A stretch of 64,000 bases of DNA from the NCBI RefSeq assembly GCF_019977735.1, contig NZ_AP025018.1, forward strand, positions 186,001-250,000. Reading direction: 5' to 3'. The notes below the pieces were generated by a model. That model saw only the letters and a list, made by a program, of their open reading frames with translations. It ran no database searches and was not told the origin of the DNA. Below, one piece after another: positions 34,758-44,000 of this stretch (the stretch's first letter is position 1; each line of letters opens with the position of its first letter). This DNA is from Calothrix sp. PCC 7716 (GTDB taxonomy: Bacteria > Cyanobacteriota > Cyanobacteriia > Cyanobacteriales > Nostocaceae). The position numbers were made by a program, and so were the translations under genes.

Positions 34758-35783
34758 TTAGGGATTATCTATAAACAATTCATAAGTACAATAAGCGGGT
34801 TTCTCTTGCTCAATAATCCTCCTTATCAACCCTTCATGTACACTATTCGCACTCTTCGGACGCAAACGCACAACAAAATGAAAAGCTTGTCCACCTCCCA
34901 ACACAGCATTACCGAGTTCCGCCTCATTCAAAATAAAACCATTACCGAAAGGCTCAGTAATACTAATATGCTTATCCCCCTCATTTATTACATCTTCATC
35001 CAAAGGCAACCCAGTATATAAATGTAAATAAAGACGCAAACCCTTACGAGTACCACGCCATCTATATAACTCAACCGCGCGTTTAATTAAACGACGTTGT
35101 TGTGGAAGCTCCCATGTAGCATCAAACTGCCAACCGACCCAATAAGCCAAAAACGGTAACAAAGCAGACGGCGCCGTTAAAGGGTCAATCAATGCCCACA
35201 TAGTATTAAAGCTATCAATAGCAGGTTGATAAGCTTGCTCAAAAATATTCATAAAGCGACCGATAAAATCCACTTCACGGTAAAGAAGCGGCAAAAATTC
35301 CATGTAAGTAGACCAAGGTCGTATACATACACTAAAATAATCGCTTGTTTCAATTTTTTCTTGGTCAGTACCTGGATTTATATATAAATGAACATTAGAA
35401 CTAAAATTTAAATTTAATTTATCTACCCTTCCTGGTAAAATTGCTTGCTGGTCTTCAAAAAAATTAACAGGTATTTGAAAATAAAGCACAGCTTGCATTT
35501 GTTCACCAGGTGCAATTTCGCTGCCTTCAGTACCAACTCGACACCACGATGGAGGAAAATTACCTTCGACTTTAAAATTCAACCGCAGGGGATTTGCTGT
35601 TAAATTTTTAACTTGCACAATCATCTCGCTTGGCTGTCCAGGATGTAGTAATAAACTATGTCCATGAGTCACATCAAGACTTTCTGCCCCAGTAAACGCC
35701 ATTGCAACTCCCGGTAAAGCTTCGGGAATTTGCATTGGAATTAGGTCTATTTTGACATCAGTAGTTAAGCGACTTTGAACCAT
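34758..35783 (-). CDS. Baseplate wedge protein, phage tail protein I-like
   Basis: A 341-residue protein. The C-terminal 190 residues match the tail protein I / TIGR02242 family: FLPLLYREVDFIGRFMNIFEQ, PSALLPFLAYWVGWQFD and the WRGTRKGLRLYLHLYTG signature. The N-terminal half (about 20-145) has an immunoglobulin-like 'GQPSEMIVQVKNLTANPLRLNF' pattern, an unusual addition also seen in cyanobacterial injection systems. By order, it follows the gpJ-like gene as in other eCIS and would form part of the baseplate wedge with that protein. Confidence 0.85.
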   Translation of the reverse strand: MVQSRLTTDVKIDLIPMQIPEALPGVAMAFTGAESLDVTHGHSLLLHPGQPSEMIVQVKNLTANPLRLNFKVEGNFPPSWCRVGTEGSEIAPGEQMQAVLYFQIPVNFFEDQQAILPGRVDKLNLNFSSNVHLYINPGTDQEKIETSDYFSVCIRPWSTYMEFLPLLYREVDFIGRFMNIFEQAYQPAIDSFNTMWALIDPLTAPSALLPFLAYWVGWQFDATWELPQQRRLIKRAVELYRWRGTRKGLRLYLHLYTGLPLDEDVINEGDKHISITEPFGNGFILNEAELGNAVLGGGQAFHFVVRLRPKSANSVHEGLIRRIIEQEKPAYCTYELFIDNP

Positions 35784-35796
35784 ATAAATAATGTAG

Positions 35797-35816
35797 AGAC
35801 GCGATATATCGCGTCT
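35797..35816. repeat. AGACGCGATATATCGCGTCT perfect palindrome
   Basis: A perfect 20-bp palindrome in the 47-bp gap between the gpJ-like and tail protein I-like genes. The GAGACGCGAT...ATCGCGTCTC repeat type is widespread in cyanobacterial intergenic DNA. A stem inside an operon could set relative baseplate protein amounts by attenuation or RNA processing. Confidence 0.8.
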
Positions 35817-35830
35817 TAATAATTAATAAA

Positions 35831-38032
35831 TTAACGATTAAGAATATTAACAACATGACCAGAGCGCAAATTATTATCAGCCCACGAACAAATTAAACCT
35901 TGTACACCCGGATCAATTACACGTTCTGGCGAAGGTTGGCGCCTCCAAGTATCCCCCTGTTTACGTATAGGAAATAGTAAAACAGGCCCCAAATAGCGAA
36001 CACCGTGCGATTGTTGGAGTAATGCTACAATATCAGACTCGTAAAGTGGGCGCCCAAATGCCCAACCCTTTCCTTCAATACCTCCTGTTAATGGATTCAA
36101 GTATTTATACAGAGATACTCTAATCGCACGCAAAATTTCATCACGAGCGAGAGGGTTATCATAAGCAGGTTCCAAAGCAATTTCAGTTTGAACAGAAACA
36201 CCGACATATTCAGGTTGCTGCAATTGAACTTGTATTCCTAATAACTTTCTCTCGTCTAAGTAACGCTTTATTTGTTCTTGTAGTGCTGGACTCAAATCAA
36301 ACTTATCAGGAGATAATCCTTGCCCTTGGGTTATACCGTCTGTATTATAATTGGGCACTATTAACAAACCAACAGTTCCAGCTTGTCGCGTCATATCTGC
36401 TGGTAAACAACGAACGCGCGCTACAGCACCTTCACCCGCAGTTTGTGTTAAAACTTCAAAATCTTCAACTGTAACTGCACGGTCGCGAGAACGTAATATT
36501 CTCGGCGCCTTTATTACCGCTTGTTCAAGAGACTCCGCATCTGCTCCATTAATGGCGCCAAAATGATTAATAACACTATCAACATAAGGAACAGCCGACT
36601 TTAAAAATTGCAGTGACTGAGCTTGTACATTCCCTTCTCTACCTCCTCCTGTACGGTAAGTAACCATTCTAATTTCGGCGCCTCGTGGAGGAACAGCGCC
36701 ATACTGATGCTGGAGAATGTTATTCTCAATCGTACTAGCTTGAACAAAAGTATCTTCTGGTCTTGGTTGTTGAATACGCACGCGAACTTCTGTCTGGCTT
36801 TTTAATTGACTGGGTTCGCGAATTAACGGGCCAAACTGAACTGCACCAGAACACGAATCTATTGTGTAATGAAGACACTCTGAATTAGAGTCAGCAAAAT
36901 CTCTAACTTCTTGCCATCTTTGGGGTAAACCACCAGGAGGAATAACTATAATGTACTCCGAATCTCGACGTTCTAATATTGGTGGTTGTTGAAGTTGAAA
37001 AGTTTGTCCGGGTTTGCCGTTACTAATACCCAAACGCTCATCTTTAATTACATAACTCTGACTCGCGCGAACAGTGGCGCCAACAGAACGTACTCCAACA
37101 CCTACAATTCTAGGAGGACGATTATAACCAGAATTATTTGTATCTAATGGCGTCAGAACACAACGAATCCAGCGACCTCGATAGGACACAAAGTTAGTCA
37201 CAGGCCAACTTTGCGGTAAATGTAACCGCACTTCTGTTCCCTGCTCTGGGTTACTACCTTGTTGGGCAATTTCGTAAAAACTAAAACCCCGTGTTTTATC
37301 GTCTGCTTCTTTCAAAAGAACATCTTGCCACTTTTCACCATCCCAAGCTTCCCAACGACGTGGTGGTTGGTTAGGATTAATACCAGTAGGTGTGGCAGAG
37401 GCGCCTTGAACAGTAATTTCTAAAACATTACCATCAAGAGGGTCATCGGAATTAACAACTAAATAGAAACAGTTTCCAGGTGATGGTTCTTCTTCAAATA
37501 TAGGTTGTTCGCTACCTTCCCAAAAACTATTAGATTGACGATTCCAAGTACTCGTAATTCTTTCTCTTAAAGATTGGGGAATTTCTTCAGTAGTTAGCGC
37601 AGTTAAAACATGCTGTAAACGAGGTTTTGCAACAATTAAAGCAGAATCAGTACTAAAAGTAATAGCTTCAGTTGTTTCTGTTCGTACAGTTGAAACTTCA
37701 ATACCTTCCTGAACAGTATAAGTCTCAGGTAAATCAGAACTTAAATAAAAAGTTAAATCAGTGCGTGCAGGAGCAGGAGGTTGGAGACGAAGACCCAGTA
37801 ATTCAAGAAAAGCGATATAATTTTTACGCGGTACCTTATTAAACCTAAGTAGCATTTGGTCGGTTAACCAAGCAAACAATTCAATTAGCGTAATTCCAGG
37901 GTCACTAAGATTATGGTCAGTCCATTCAGGACAGTAGCGAGGAATACGCATAATGCACTCTTCCACCAAATCATCGAAGGTGCGGTCATCTAAATTAGAA
38001 GAAGGTAGTTTTGGTAAAAATTCAAATTCCAC
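35831..38032 (-). CDS. Baseplate assembly protein, gpJ/Pvc11-like
   Basis: A 733-residue protein of the putative baseplate assembly family (TIGR02243). The N-terminus has DRTFDDLVEECIMRIPRYCPEW and TDHNLSDPGITLIELFAWLTD, which are diagnostic. The C-terminal part has a gpJ-like GGREGNVQAQSL and APRILRSRDRAVTVEDFE. It would form the inner wedge that links the hub to the sheath. It overlaps nothing; the gp25-like gene ends 8 bp upstream on the same strand, so both are co-translated. Confidence 0.9.
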   Translation of the reverse strand: MEFEFLPKLPSSNLDDRTFDDLVEECIMRIPRYCPEWTDHNLSDPGITLIELFAWLTDQMLLRFNKVPRKNYIAFLELLGLRLQPPAPARTDLTFYLSSDLPETYTVQEGIEVSTVRTETTEAITFSTDSALIVAKPRLQHVLTALTTEEIPQSLRERITSTWNRQSNSFWEGSEQPIFEEEPSPGNCFYLVVNSDDPLDGNVLEITVQGASATPTGINPNQPPRRWEAWDGEKWQDVLLKEADDKTRGFSFYEIAQQGSNPEQGTEVRLHLPQSWPVTNFVSYRGRWIRCVLTPLDTNNSGYNRPPRIVGVGVRSVGATVRASQSYVIKDERLGISNGKPGQTFQLQQPPILERRDSEYIIVIPPGGLPQRWQEVRDFADSNSECLHYTIDSCSGAVQFGPLIREPSQLKSQTEVRVRIQQPRPEDTFVQASTIENNILQHQYGAVPPRGAEIRMVTYRTGGGREGNVQAQSLQFLKSAVPYVDSVINHFGAINGADAESLEQAVIKAPRILRSRDRAVTVEDFEVLTQTAGEGAVARVRCLPADMTRQAGTVGLLIVPNYNTDGITQGQGLSPDKFDLSPALQEQIKRYLDERKLLGIQVQLQQPEYVGVSVQTEIALEPAYDNPLARDEILRAIRVSLYKYLNPLTGGIEGKGWAFGRPLYESDIVALLQQSHGVRYLGPVLLFPIRKQGDTWRRQPSPERVIDPGVQGLICSWADNNLRSGHVVNILNR

Positions 38033-38040
38033 AGTCGTCC

Positions 38041-38466
38041 CTACTCTGCTGAAACTAAATAAAACGGATAAACAAAACTGTGAACATCAGGATAATCTTT
38101 AAGTTTATACTTAATAATAATGTCCACTTTGCCGCGTATAGGGTCGGTATCAGTAAGAACCTCATTCAAAATAATACGTGGTTCCCAAACCTGCAAAGCT
38201 TCAGTAACATATAAACGAATTTGCAGCAGAGTATCACTATTCAAAGGAGCAAAAGCTAACTCAGACAAGCGACAGCCAAAATTCGGTCGATAAACTCGTT
38301 CTCCCACACTAGTGCGAAGAATAATCCAAATTGACTCTTTAACCTTCTCATCTTCACTACTAAACTTAACCCCACCCTGCAAATTTAATTGCAGTGGAAA
38401 AGCCCAACCCCTCCCCAAATATTCTTGCTGCTGACCATATGGTGGCATAAACGGCGCCCTCCCCAT
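38041..38466 (-). CDS. gp25/GPW-like baseplate protein (Pvc9-like)
   Basis: A 141-residue protein. The gp25/GPW core spans about 20-120: GWAFPLQLN, SIWIILRTSVGERVYRPNFGCRLSELAF and the VTEALQVWEPRI helix. In contractile systems, this protein initiates sheath polymerisation through its sheath-handshake-like fold. Size and context are normal. It lies 86 bp downstream of the spike gene. A PAAR gene, usual at this point in many eCIS, is not seen. Confidence 0.92.
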   Translation of the reverse strand: MGRAPFMPPYGQQQEYLGRGWAFPLQLNLQGGVKFSSEDEKVKESIWIILRTSVGERVYRPNFGCRLSELAFAPLNSDTLLQIRLYVTEALQVWEPRIILNEVLTDTDPIRGKVDIIIKYKLKDYPDVHSFVYPFYLVSAE

Positions 38467-38552
38467 TAGACATCACATATATATCTAAAATAAGTGGTGC
38501 AAAAGACATAAACCTATTCGCCAAAGGTCGAGTTTCACAGAAAAAGCAAGCT

Positions 38553-40460
38553 TTAAACAATTGGTTTTGGCCCAGTTATTGGTGTAATCATCGTAATGGG
38601 GCCTAAAGTACTAGTCAGTGTCATAGTTCCAGCAGTTATTGACAAAAGACCGGGTGTAGTAATTGTAATGGCGCCAGTAGCAGTCATATTAATAGCGGCG
38701 CCTGCTGTCATACTCATAGCAGCACCAGATTTCATGCTCATATTACCCCCTGCCGTTGAATCAATAGATAAAGCTCTAGAGAAAATAGAAGTTGTAGCTG
38801 TATTATTAATTGTGGCATTTGCTTTTATACTAATACTGCCATCAAGGTCATTAACAAGTATTCGCTGTCCTCGTGATGTTTCAATTTCTATAAACTTTCT
38901 GGTGTCATTAATACTGATTTTGTTTCTACCTTTTGTTTCAATATATATACCAGTATTACTACTAGCTTTATCTTCATCTACAAACTGTAGTTGATGACCA
39001 ACGCGCGTTTTGAGAGTACGCAAACGCACCCGACCACCGACCACACTATCTTTAACAGCAGTTGGTGCTTTATCCTTTCCATTCCAAACTGCACCAATAA
39101 TATAAGGTCGATGAATATCACCATGCTCAAAACCTACCAGCACTTCATCATTTATTTCTGGCAACCAGTCAGTTCCACGACTTGAACCGGCACCAGTAGA
39201 TACCATCCTTGCCCAGTAACTCTCATGTTCCTCAGTGAGAGTCGGAAATTTAACTTTGACTCGACTCAATCCTTTAGGGTCTTGATTATTCGTAACAACT
39301 CCGACTAAAAAAGTTTGACCAGGTTGTAAATGAGTTTGTGGTGATATAGATGTGTATAAATTACCAGAACGCAAACCTCGAACACTAAACTCTGTTGTAT
39401 AAACTCGCTGGTTGTAAAAGTGCCGTGTTTCAGTAATGTAATACTTACCGCTAAAACGCTCACCCATCTCTTGTAAATTCACAATCCGACCAGGACGAAT
39501 TTTAGGATTACCCTCTGCCTTCGCATCAGCATAAACAAATTCTCCCCCCAGTTCATCACATAAAGCTTGAGCCATTGTTTCAGCTTGTTTAGCACTAGAA
39601 ACAGGTTTATCAACAACAATCATTTCTGGAGGTTTACTAATATTAAATTTCTTACTGCTATTACTACCTTGCTGGTTGCCTGTATTTGTTACTACTTTCT
39701 CTGATTTAGCGGTAGAAGTAATTAATTTTTTTTGTGTATAATCCCAACTACGTACTTCTACAGAACTTACTTGTTCTGCACTTGTAACGCGCGTACTAAA
39801 GCTGCTAATTTCATCGAGCCACTTTAGTTCTACAGCTTCTTTACTTTGAGGCTTACAAAAATTAATTTTACCTTCTTCTATAAATAACTCAAACCCAATA
39901 CGAGCAGCCCTTTGGCGTAAAAACTCCATATTTGTTTGATTTTCTTGAAAAACATACTCATGAGCGGCGCCACTGTTATCTATTTTGCCTAACTGTATAC
40001 CTGCTTCTTGTGCGACTCTGCGTACTATATCACTATCAGTAACATTTAAAAAAGAACGATTATGGCGCCCTCTATGTAGTCGATGCGACATATCATAACC
40101 ACGAACAATTATCGGCGCCTCCGACTTATCATTAAAATGAACTTCAATCGCAGTAATTTCGCCTTCAATTAAATAACCTTGCTTATCTAACTTAAAATTA
40201 TCATCTTTAGTCGTACTAGAGTTAAAGCCTATTCTAACTTTTTTACCAATTTCAAACAACTTTTCGTGGCGCCAAGGTTTATAATCTGATTTCTTATTAG
40301 TAGGAAGGTAGCTATTATGTACTACCAAAGTAAACATCGCAGGTAAATGTAAACTTTCCTCGACAGTAATTTGTAATAAATCCTTAATTAATTCAGGAGA
40401 TGCTGGTGTTCCTGCTATTTCGACTTTGGGTAAAGCCAAGTAAAGACTTTGATTAGCCAT
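38553..40460 (-). CDS. VgrG-like central spike protein (Pvc8-like)
   Basis: A 635-residue protein fusing gp27-like hub and gp5-like spike modules. The hub (about 1-370) includes the EFLRQRAARIGFELFIE and GRIVNLQEMG elements. The OB-fold (about 385-470) has VGVVTNNQDPKGLSRVKVKFP and DEVLVGFEHGD. A repetitive beta-helix tail (about 530-635) has alternating 'A-I-N-M-T/I-S-M-T' strands and ends in ITGPKPIV. The tip lacks an obvious PAAR domain. The spike is the piercing end of the injection device and may carry cargo. Confidence 0.92.
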   Translation of the reverse strand: MANQSLYLALPKVEIAGTPASPELIKDLLQITVEESLHLPAMFTLVVHNSYLPTNKKSDYKPWRHEKLFEIGKKVRIGFNSSTTKDDNFKLDKQGYLIEGEITAIEVHFNDKSEAPIIVRGYDMSHRLHRGRHNRSFLNVTDSDIVRRVAQEAGIQLGKIDNSGAAHEYVFQENQTNMEFLRQRAARIGFELFIEEGKINFCKPQSKEAVELKWLDEISSFSTRVTSAEQVSSVEVRSWDYTQKKLITSTAKSEKVVTNTGNQQGSNSSKKFNISKPPEMIVVDKPVSSAKQAETMAQALCDELGGEFVYADAKAEGNPKIRPGRIVNLQEMGERFSGKYYITETRHFYNQRVYTTEFSVRGLRSGNLYTSISPQTHLQPGQTFLVGVVTNNQDPKGLSRVKVKFPTLTEEHESYWARMVSTGAGSSRGTDWLPEINDEVLVGFEHGDIHRPYIIGAVWNGKDKAPTAVKDSVVGGRVRLRTLKTRVGHQLQFVDEDKASSNTGIYIETKGRNKISINDTRKFIEIETSRGQRILVNDLDGSISIKANATINNTATTSIFSRALSIDSTAGGNMSMKSGAAMSMTAGAAINMTATGAITITTPGLLSITAGTMTLTSTLGPITMITPITGPKPIV

Positions 40461-40490
40461 AAGTAAATTTAGTATTGTGAGGTTATATAA

Positions 40491-41027
40491 TTAAATTCGG
40501 GAATCTGCCTGACGTGCATCACCTTGAGAAGCAGATTCGCTACCTCCAGGTAAATTATTTTTATCTACTTCTTGTAATGAAATATCTACCATTGCTCTTA
40601 CAGGAGTGCCATCAGTAAGAAACATATTTAAAGTATAAGTTAAACTAGTCATCACACAATAAAAATATTCATCCTTCCAAGTAAATGTATAAACTGGAGG
40701 ACGTTTATCGGTAGCTCCTTCAATAGTTTCTACCCCCTTTTTAATAATATCAATATATTTCATTACCGATTCTTTCGTTTCATAGGTATCAAAAATTAAT
40801 TGTTTAAGCGTAAATTGATATGGTTCAACACCAGAAAAGTTAATTTTAGGTAATAAAGTTGTTCCTCTATTACCTGGATGTTTTTGCCAGTTAACAGTTC
40901 GACTAAAACTAATTTCTGTAGGATTAAACATTAACTCAATATCAGGCGCCTCACCATTACCCTTAAGTTTAGCTTTTTCGAGTTCAGGTTTACGTTTTTG
41001 AGGTGTAACAACTGATTGACTTACCAT
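40491..41027 (-). CDS. Tube-adaptor protein with CIS-tube N-terminal domain (Pvc7-like, no LysM)
   Basis: A 178-residue protein. It has the contractile-injection-system tube N-terminal domain: IELMFNPTEISFSRTVNWQ, then FSGVEPYQFTLKQLIFDTYE and the YCVMTSLTYTLNMFLTDGTPVRA segment. In eCIS this protein joins the tube to the spike hub and usually ends in a LysM domain. Here the chain stops after about 175 residues, so LysM is missing. AGGAG lies about 10 bases before the start. Confidence 0.87.
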   Translation of the reverse strand: MVSQSVVTPQKRKPELEKAKLKGNGEAPDIELMFNPTEISFSRTVNWQKHPGNRGTTLLPKINFSGVEPYQFTLKQLIFDTYETKESVMKYIDIIKKGVETIEGATDKRPPVYTFTWKDEYFYCVMTSLTYTLNMFLTDGTPVRAMVDISLQEVDKNNLPGGSESASQGDARQADSRI

Positions 41028-41066
41028 ATTAATATATTCTCCTAAAATCTAAAATCTAAAATGGTA

Positions 41067-44000
41067 TTACCAGGGTATACGACCCCTAGATGTACCTTGA
41101 CGTTCTTGCTCAATTTCTAAACGTTGCCGTAGTCTAGAATAAACCTCGCGAGCAAGCGCTTCGAGTGCAATTTCATCATCTTCTTTTGAATCAAATGATT
41201 TATGCGAAGGACTATTAATACTCTTGGTAATAGGTTTAACATCATTAGCAATATCATTGGGAGTTTTATTACTATCTTTTTCAGCATCTACGGCTTTATG
41301 GGAATATGAAGAAGATTTTTGGATAGGATAAGAATCAAAACTTTGTGAGCTTGATTCGTTGTTTATACTGAGCAAATCTTCAACACTTGACCATTGTGGT
41401 GGAGCATCTACATTACTATCAGAGAATGTATTTGTAGTATTCGCTTTTTTAAAAATTAAAGTTGGTGATGAATAATGAGGTGCTGAAGCTTGGCTTTTTA
41501 CACTCATTGTTTCATCAGCTTTTGTTTGTATCGCTTTACTCTCAGGCGCCTGTTTAGGAACAATATCTTCTGCTGTACCACCTTTATTAATATGCTCTAG
41601 CAAATTGAGATGTTTTTGAGCATTAGCTTTATTAATTACAAATTCACCTGGTGTAAGCATAGCTGGCACAGTATCACTATCAGCTATTGGTTGATTATTA
41701 TCAACCTTCAACTGTGTTACCTGTCCACCTGTCGCAAAACCTTGAGGCACCAAAAACCTCTCCCCCAACCCCTCTCCGTCTAGGAGAAGGGAGGAAAATT
41801 TTTCGTCTTTCCTTTGAGGTATCTGTGTTAGCGGGTTAGTTTCAACCTTGTCATTTTCCACATCATGAGAATCAGATGACGCTTGTGGTACAGCTTGTTC
41901 AAAATTAGGCGCCATTGCTTCTACATTTATACTCGAAACGGGTAAAATGTGAACTTCTGTCATGCTGAGGAACGAAGCATCTGCTGTCATGCTGAGGAAC
42001 GAAGCATCTAAAAGATTTTGACGCTTATTTAAAAGTAAATTTCTCACCCGTTTTGAGGGTAATGGTTTCGTACCTGGTATTTGGTCAGAAGCTTGCTGTA
42101 ATGGCTCTATTCCATGATTTTCTGGTACAGCTTGTTCAAAATTAGGCGCCTGAGCTTCCATATTTAATGCTTCCGTACCTGGTATTTGGTCAGAAGCTTG
42201 TTGTAATGGTGTTATTTCATTAGTTTCTGGTACGGTTTGTTCGATATTAGGCGCCATCGTTTCTATATTTAATGGTTCCGTACCTAGTGTCTGCTTGAAA
42301 GCTTGTTGTAATGGTGTTATTTCATTAGTTTCTGGTACGGGTTGCTCAGTACGAGGTACTGTTGCTTCTATATTTAATGGTTCCGTACCTGGTATTTGGT
42401 TGGAATCTCTCTGTAATGGCGTTATTTCATGAGTTTCTGGTGCGGTTTGTTCCAAATTAGGCGCCTGAGCTTCTATATTTGATGGCTCTATACCAGAGAT
42501 TTGGTTATCAACTTGTTCTAACAGGCTTATTTCATTAGCTTCTGGTACGGTTTGTTCAATATTAGGCGCCATCGTTTCTATATTTGATGGTTCCGTACCT
42601 GGTATTTGGTTGGAAGCTTTCTGTAATGGTGTTATTTGATGAGTTTCTGGTATGGTTTGTTCAAAATCAGGTACCGTCGCTTCTATATTTGATGGCTCTA
42701 TACCAGAGATTTGGTTATCAACTTGTTCTAACAGGCTTATTTCATTAGCTTCTGGTACGGTTTGTTCAATATTAGGCGCCATCGTTTCTATATTTGATGG
42801 TTCTGTACTTGGTATTTGGTTGGAAGCTTTCTGTAATGGTGTTATTTGATGAGTTTCTGGTATGGTTTGTTCAATATTTGGTACTGTCGCTTCTATATTT
42901 GATGGTTCCGTACCTGGTATTTGGTTGGAAGCTTGCGGTAATGGTGTTATTTCATGAGTTTCTGGTACGGTTTGTTCAAAATTAGGTACCGTCGCTTCTA
43001 TATTTGATGGCTCTATACCAGAGATTTGGTTATCAACTTGTTCTAACAGGCTTATTTCATTAGCTTCTGGTACGGTTTGTTCAAAATTAGGCGCCTGAGC
43101 TTCTATATTTGATGGTTCCGTACCTGGTATTTGGTTGGAAGCTTGCGGTAATGGTGTTATTTCATGAGTTTCTGGTACGGTTTGTTCAAAATTAGGTGCC
43201 TGAGCTTCTATGTTTGATGGTTCCGTACCTGGTATTTGGTTAGAAGCTTGTTGTAACGGTGTTATTTCATGAGTTTCTGGTACGGTTTGTTCAAAATTAG
43301 GCGTCTGAGCTTCTATATTTGATGGTTCTGTACCTGGTATTTGGTTAGAAGTTTGTTGTAACGGTGTTATTTCATGAGTTTCTGGTACGGTTTGTTCAAA
43401 ATTAGGCACCGTCGCTTCTATGTTTGATGGTTCCGTACCTGGTATTTTTTTGGAAGCTTGTTGTAATGGTGTTATTTGATGAGTTTCTGGTACGGTTTGT
43501 TCAAAATTAGGTACCGTCGCTTCTATATTTAATGGTTCCGTACCTAGTATTTGGTTGGAAGCTCTCTGTAATGGCGTTATTTCATTGGTTTGTGCTACGG
43601 GTTGTTCAATATTTGGTACCGTCGCTTCTATATTTGATGGTTCCGTACCTGGTGTTTGGTTGGAAGCTTGTTGTAATGGTGTTATTTCATTAGTTTCTGG
43701 TACGGTTTGTTCAAAATTAGGTACCGTCGCTTCTATATTTAATGGTTCCGTACCTGGTGTTTGGTTGGAAGCTTGTTGTAATGGTGTTATTTGATGAGTT
43801 TCTGGTGCGGTTTGTTCAAAATTAGGTACAGTCGCTTCTATATTTGATGGTTCCGTACCTGGTGTTTGGTTGGAAGCTTGCTGTAATGGTGTTATTTGAT
43901 GAGTTTCTGGTGCGGTTTGTTCAAAATTAGGCGCCTGAGCTTCTATGTTTGATGGTTCCGTACCTGATATTTGGTTGGTAGCTTGTTGTAATGGTGTTAT

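Noticed and set aside
38366-38560. Possible small PAAR protein between spike and gp25-like genes
   Set aside because: The 64-codon frame overlaps the gp25-like gene and lacks PAAR-type glycine/histidine motifs.
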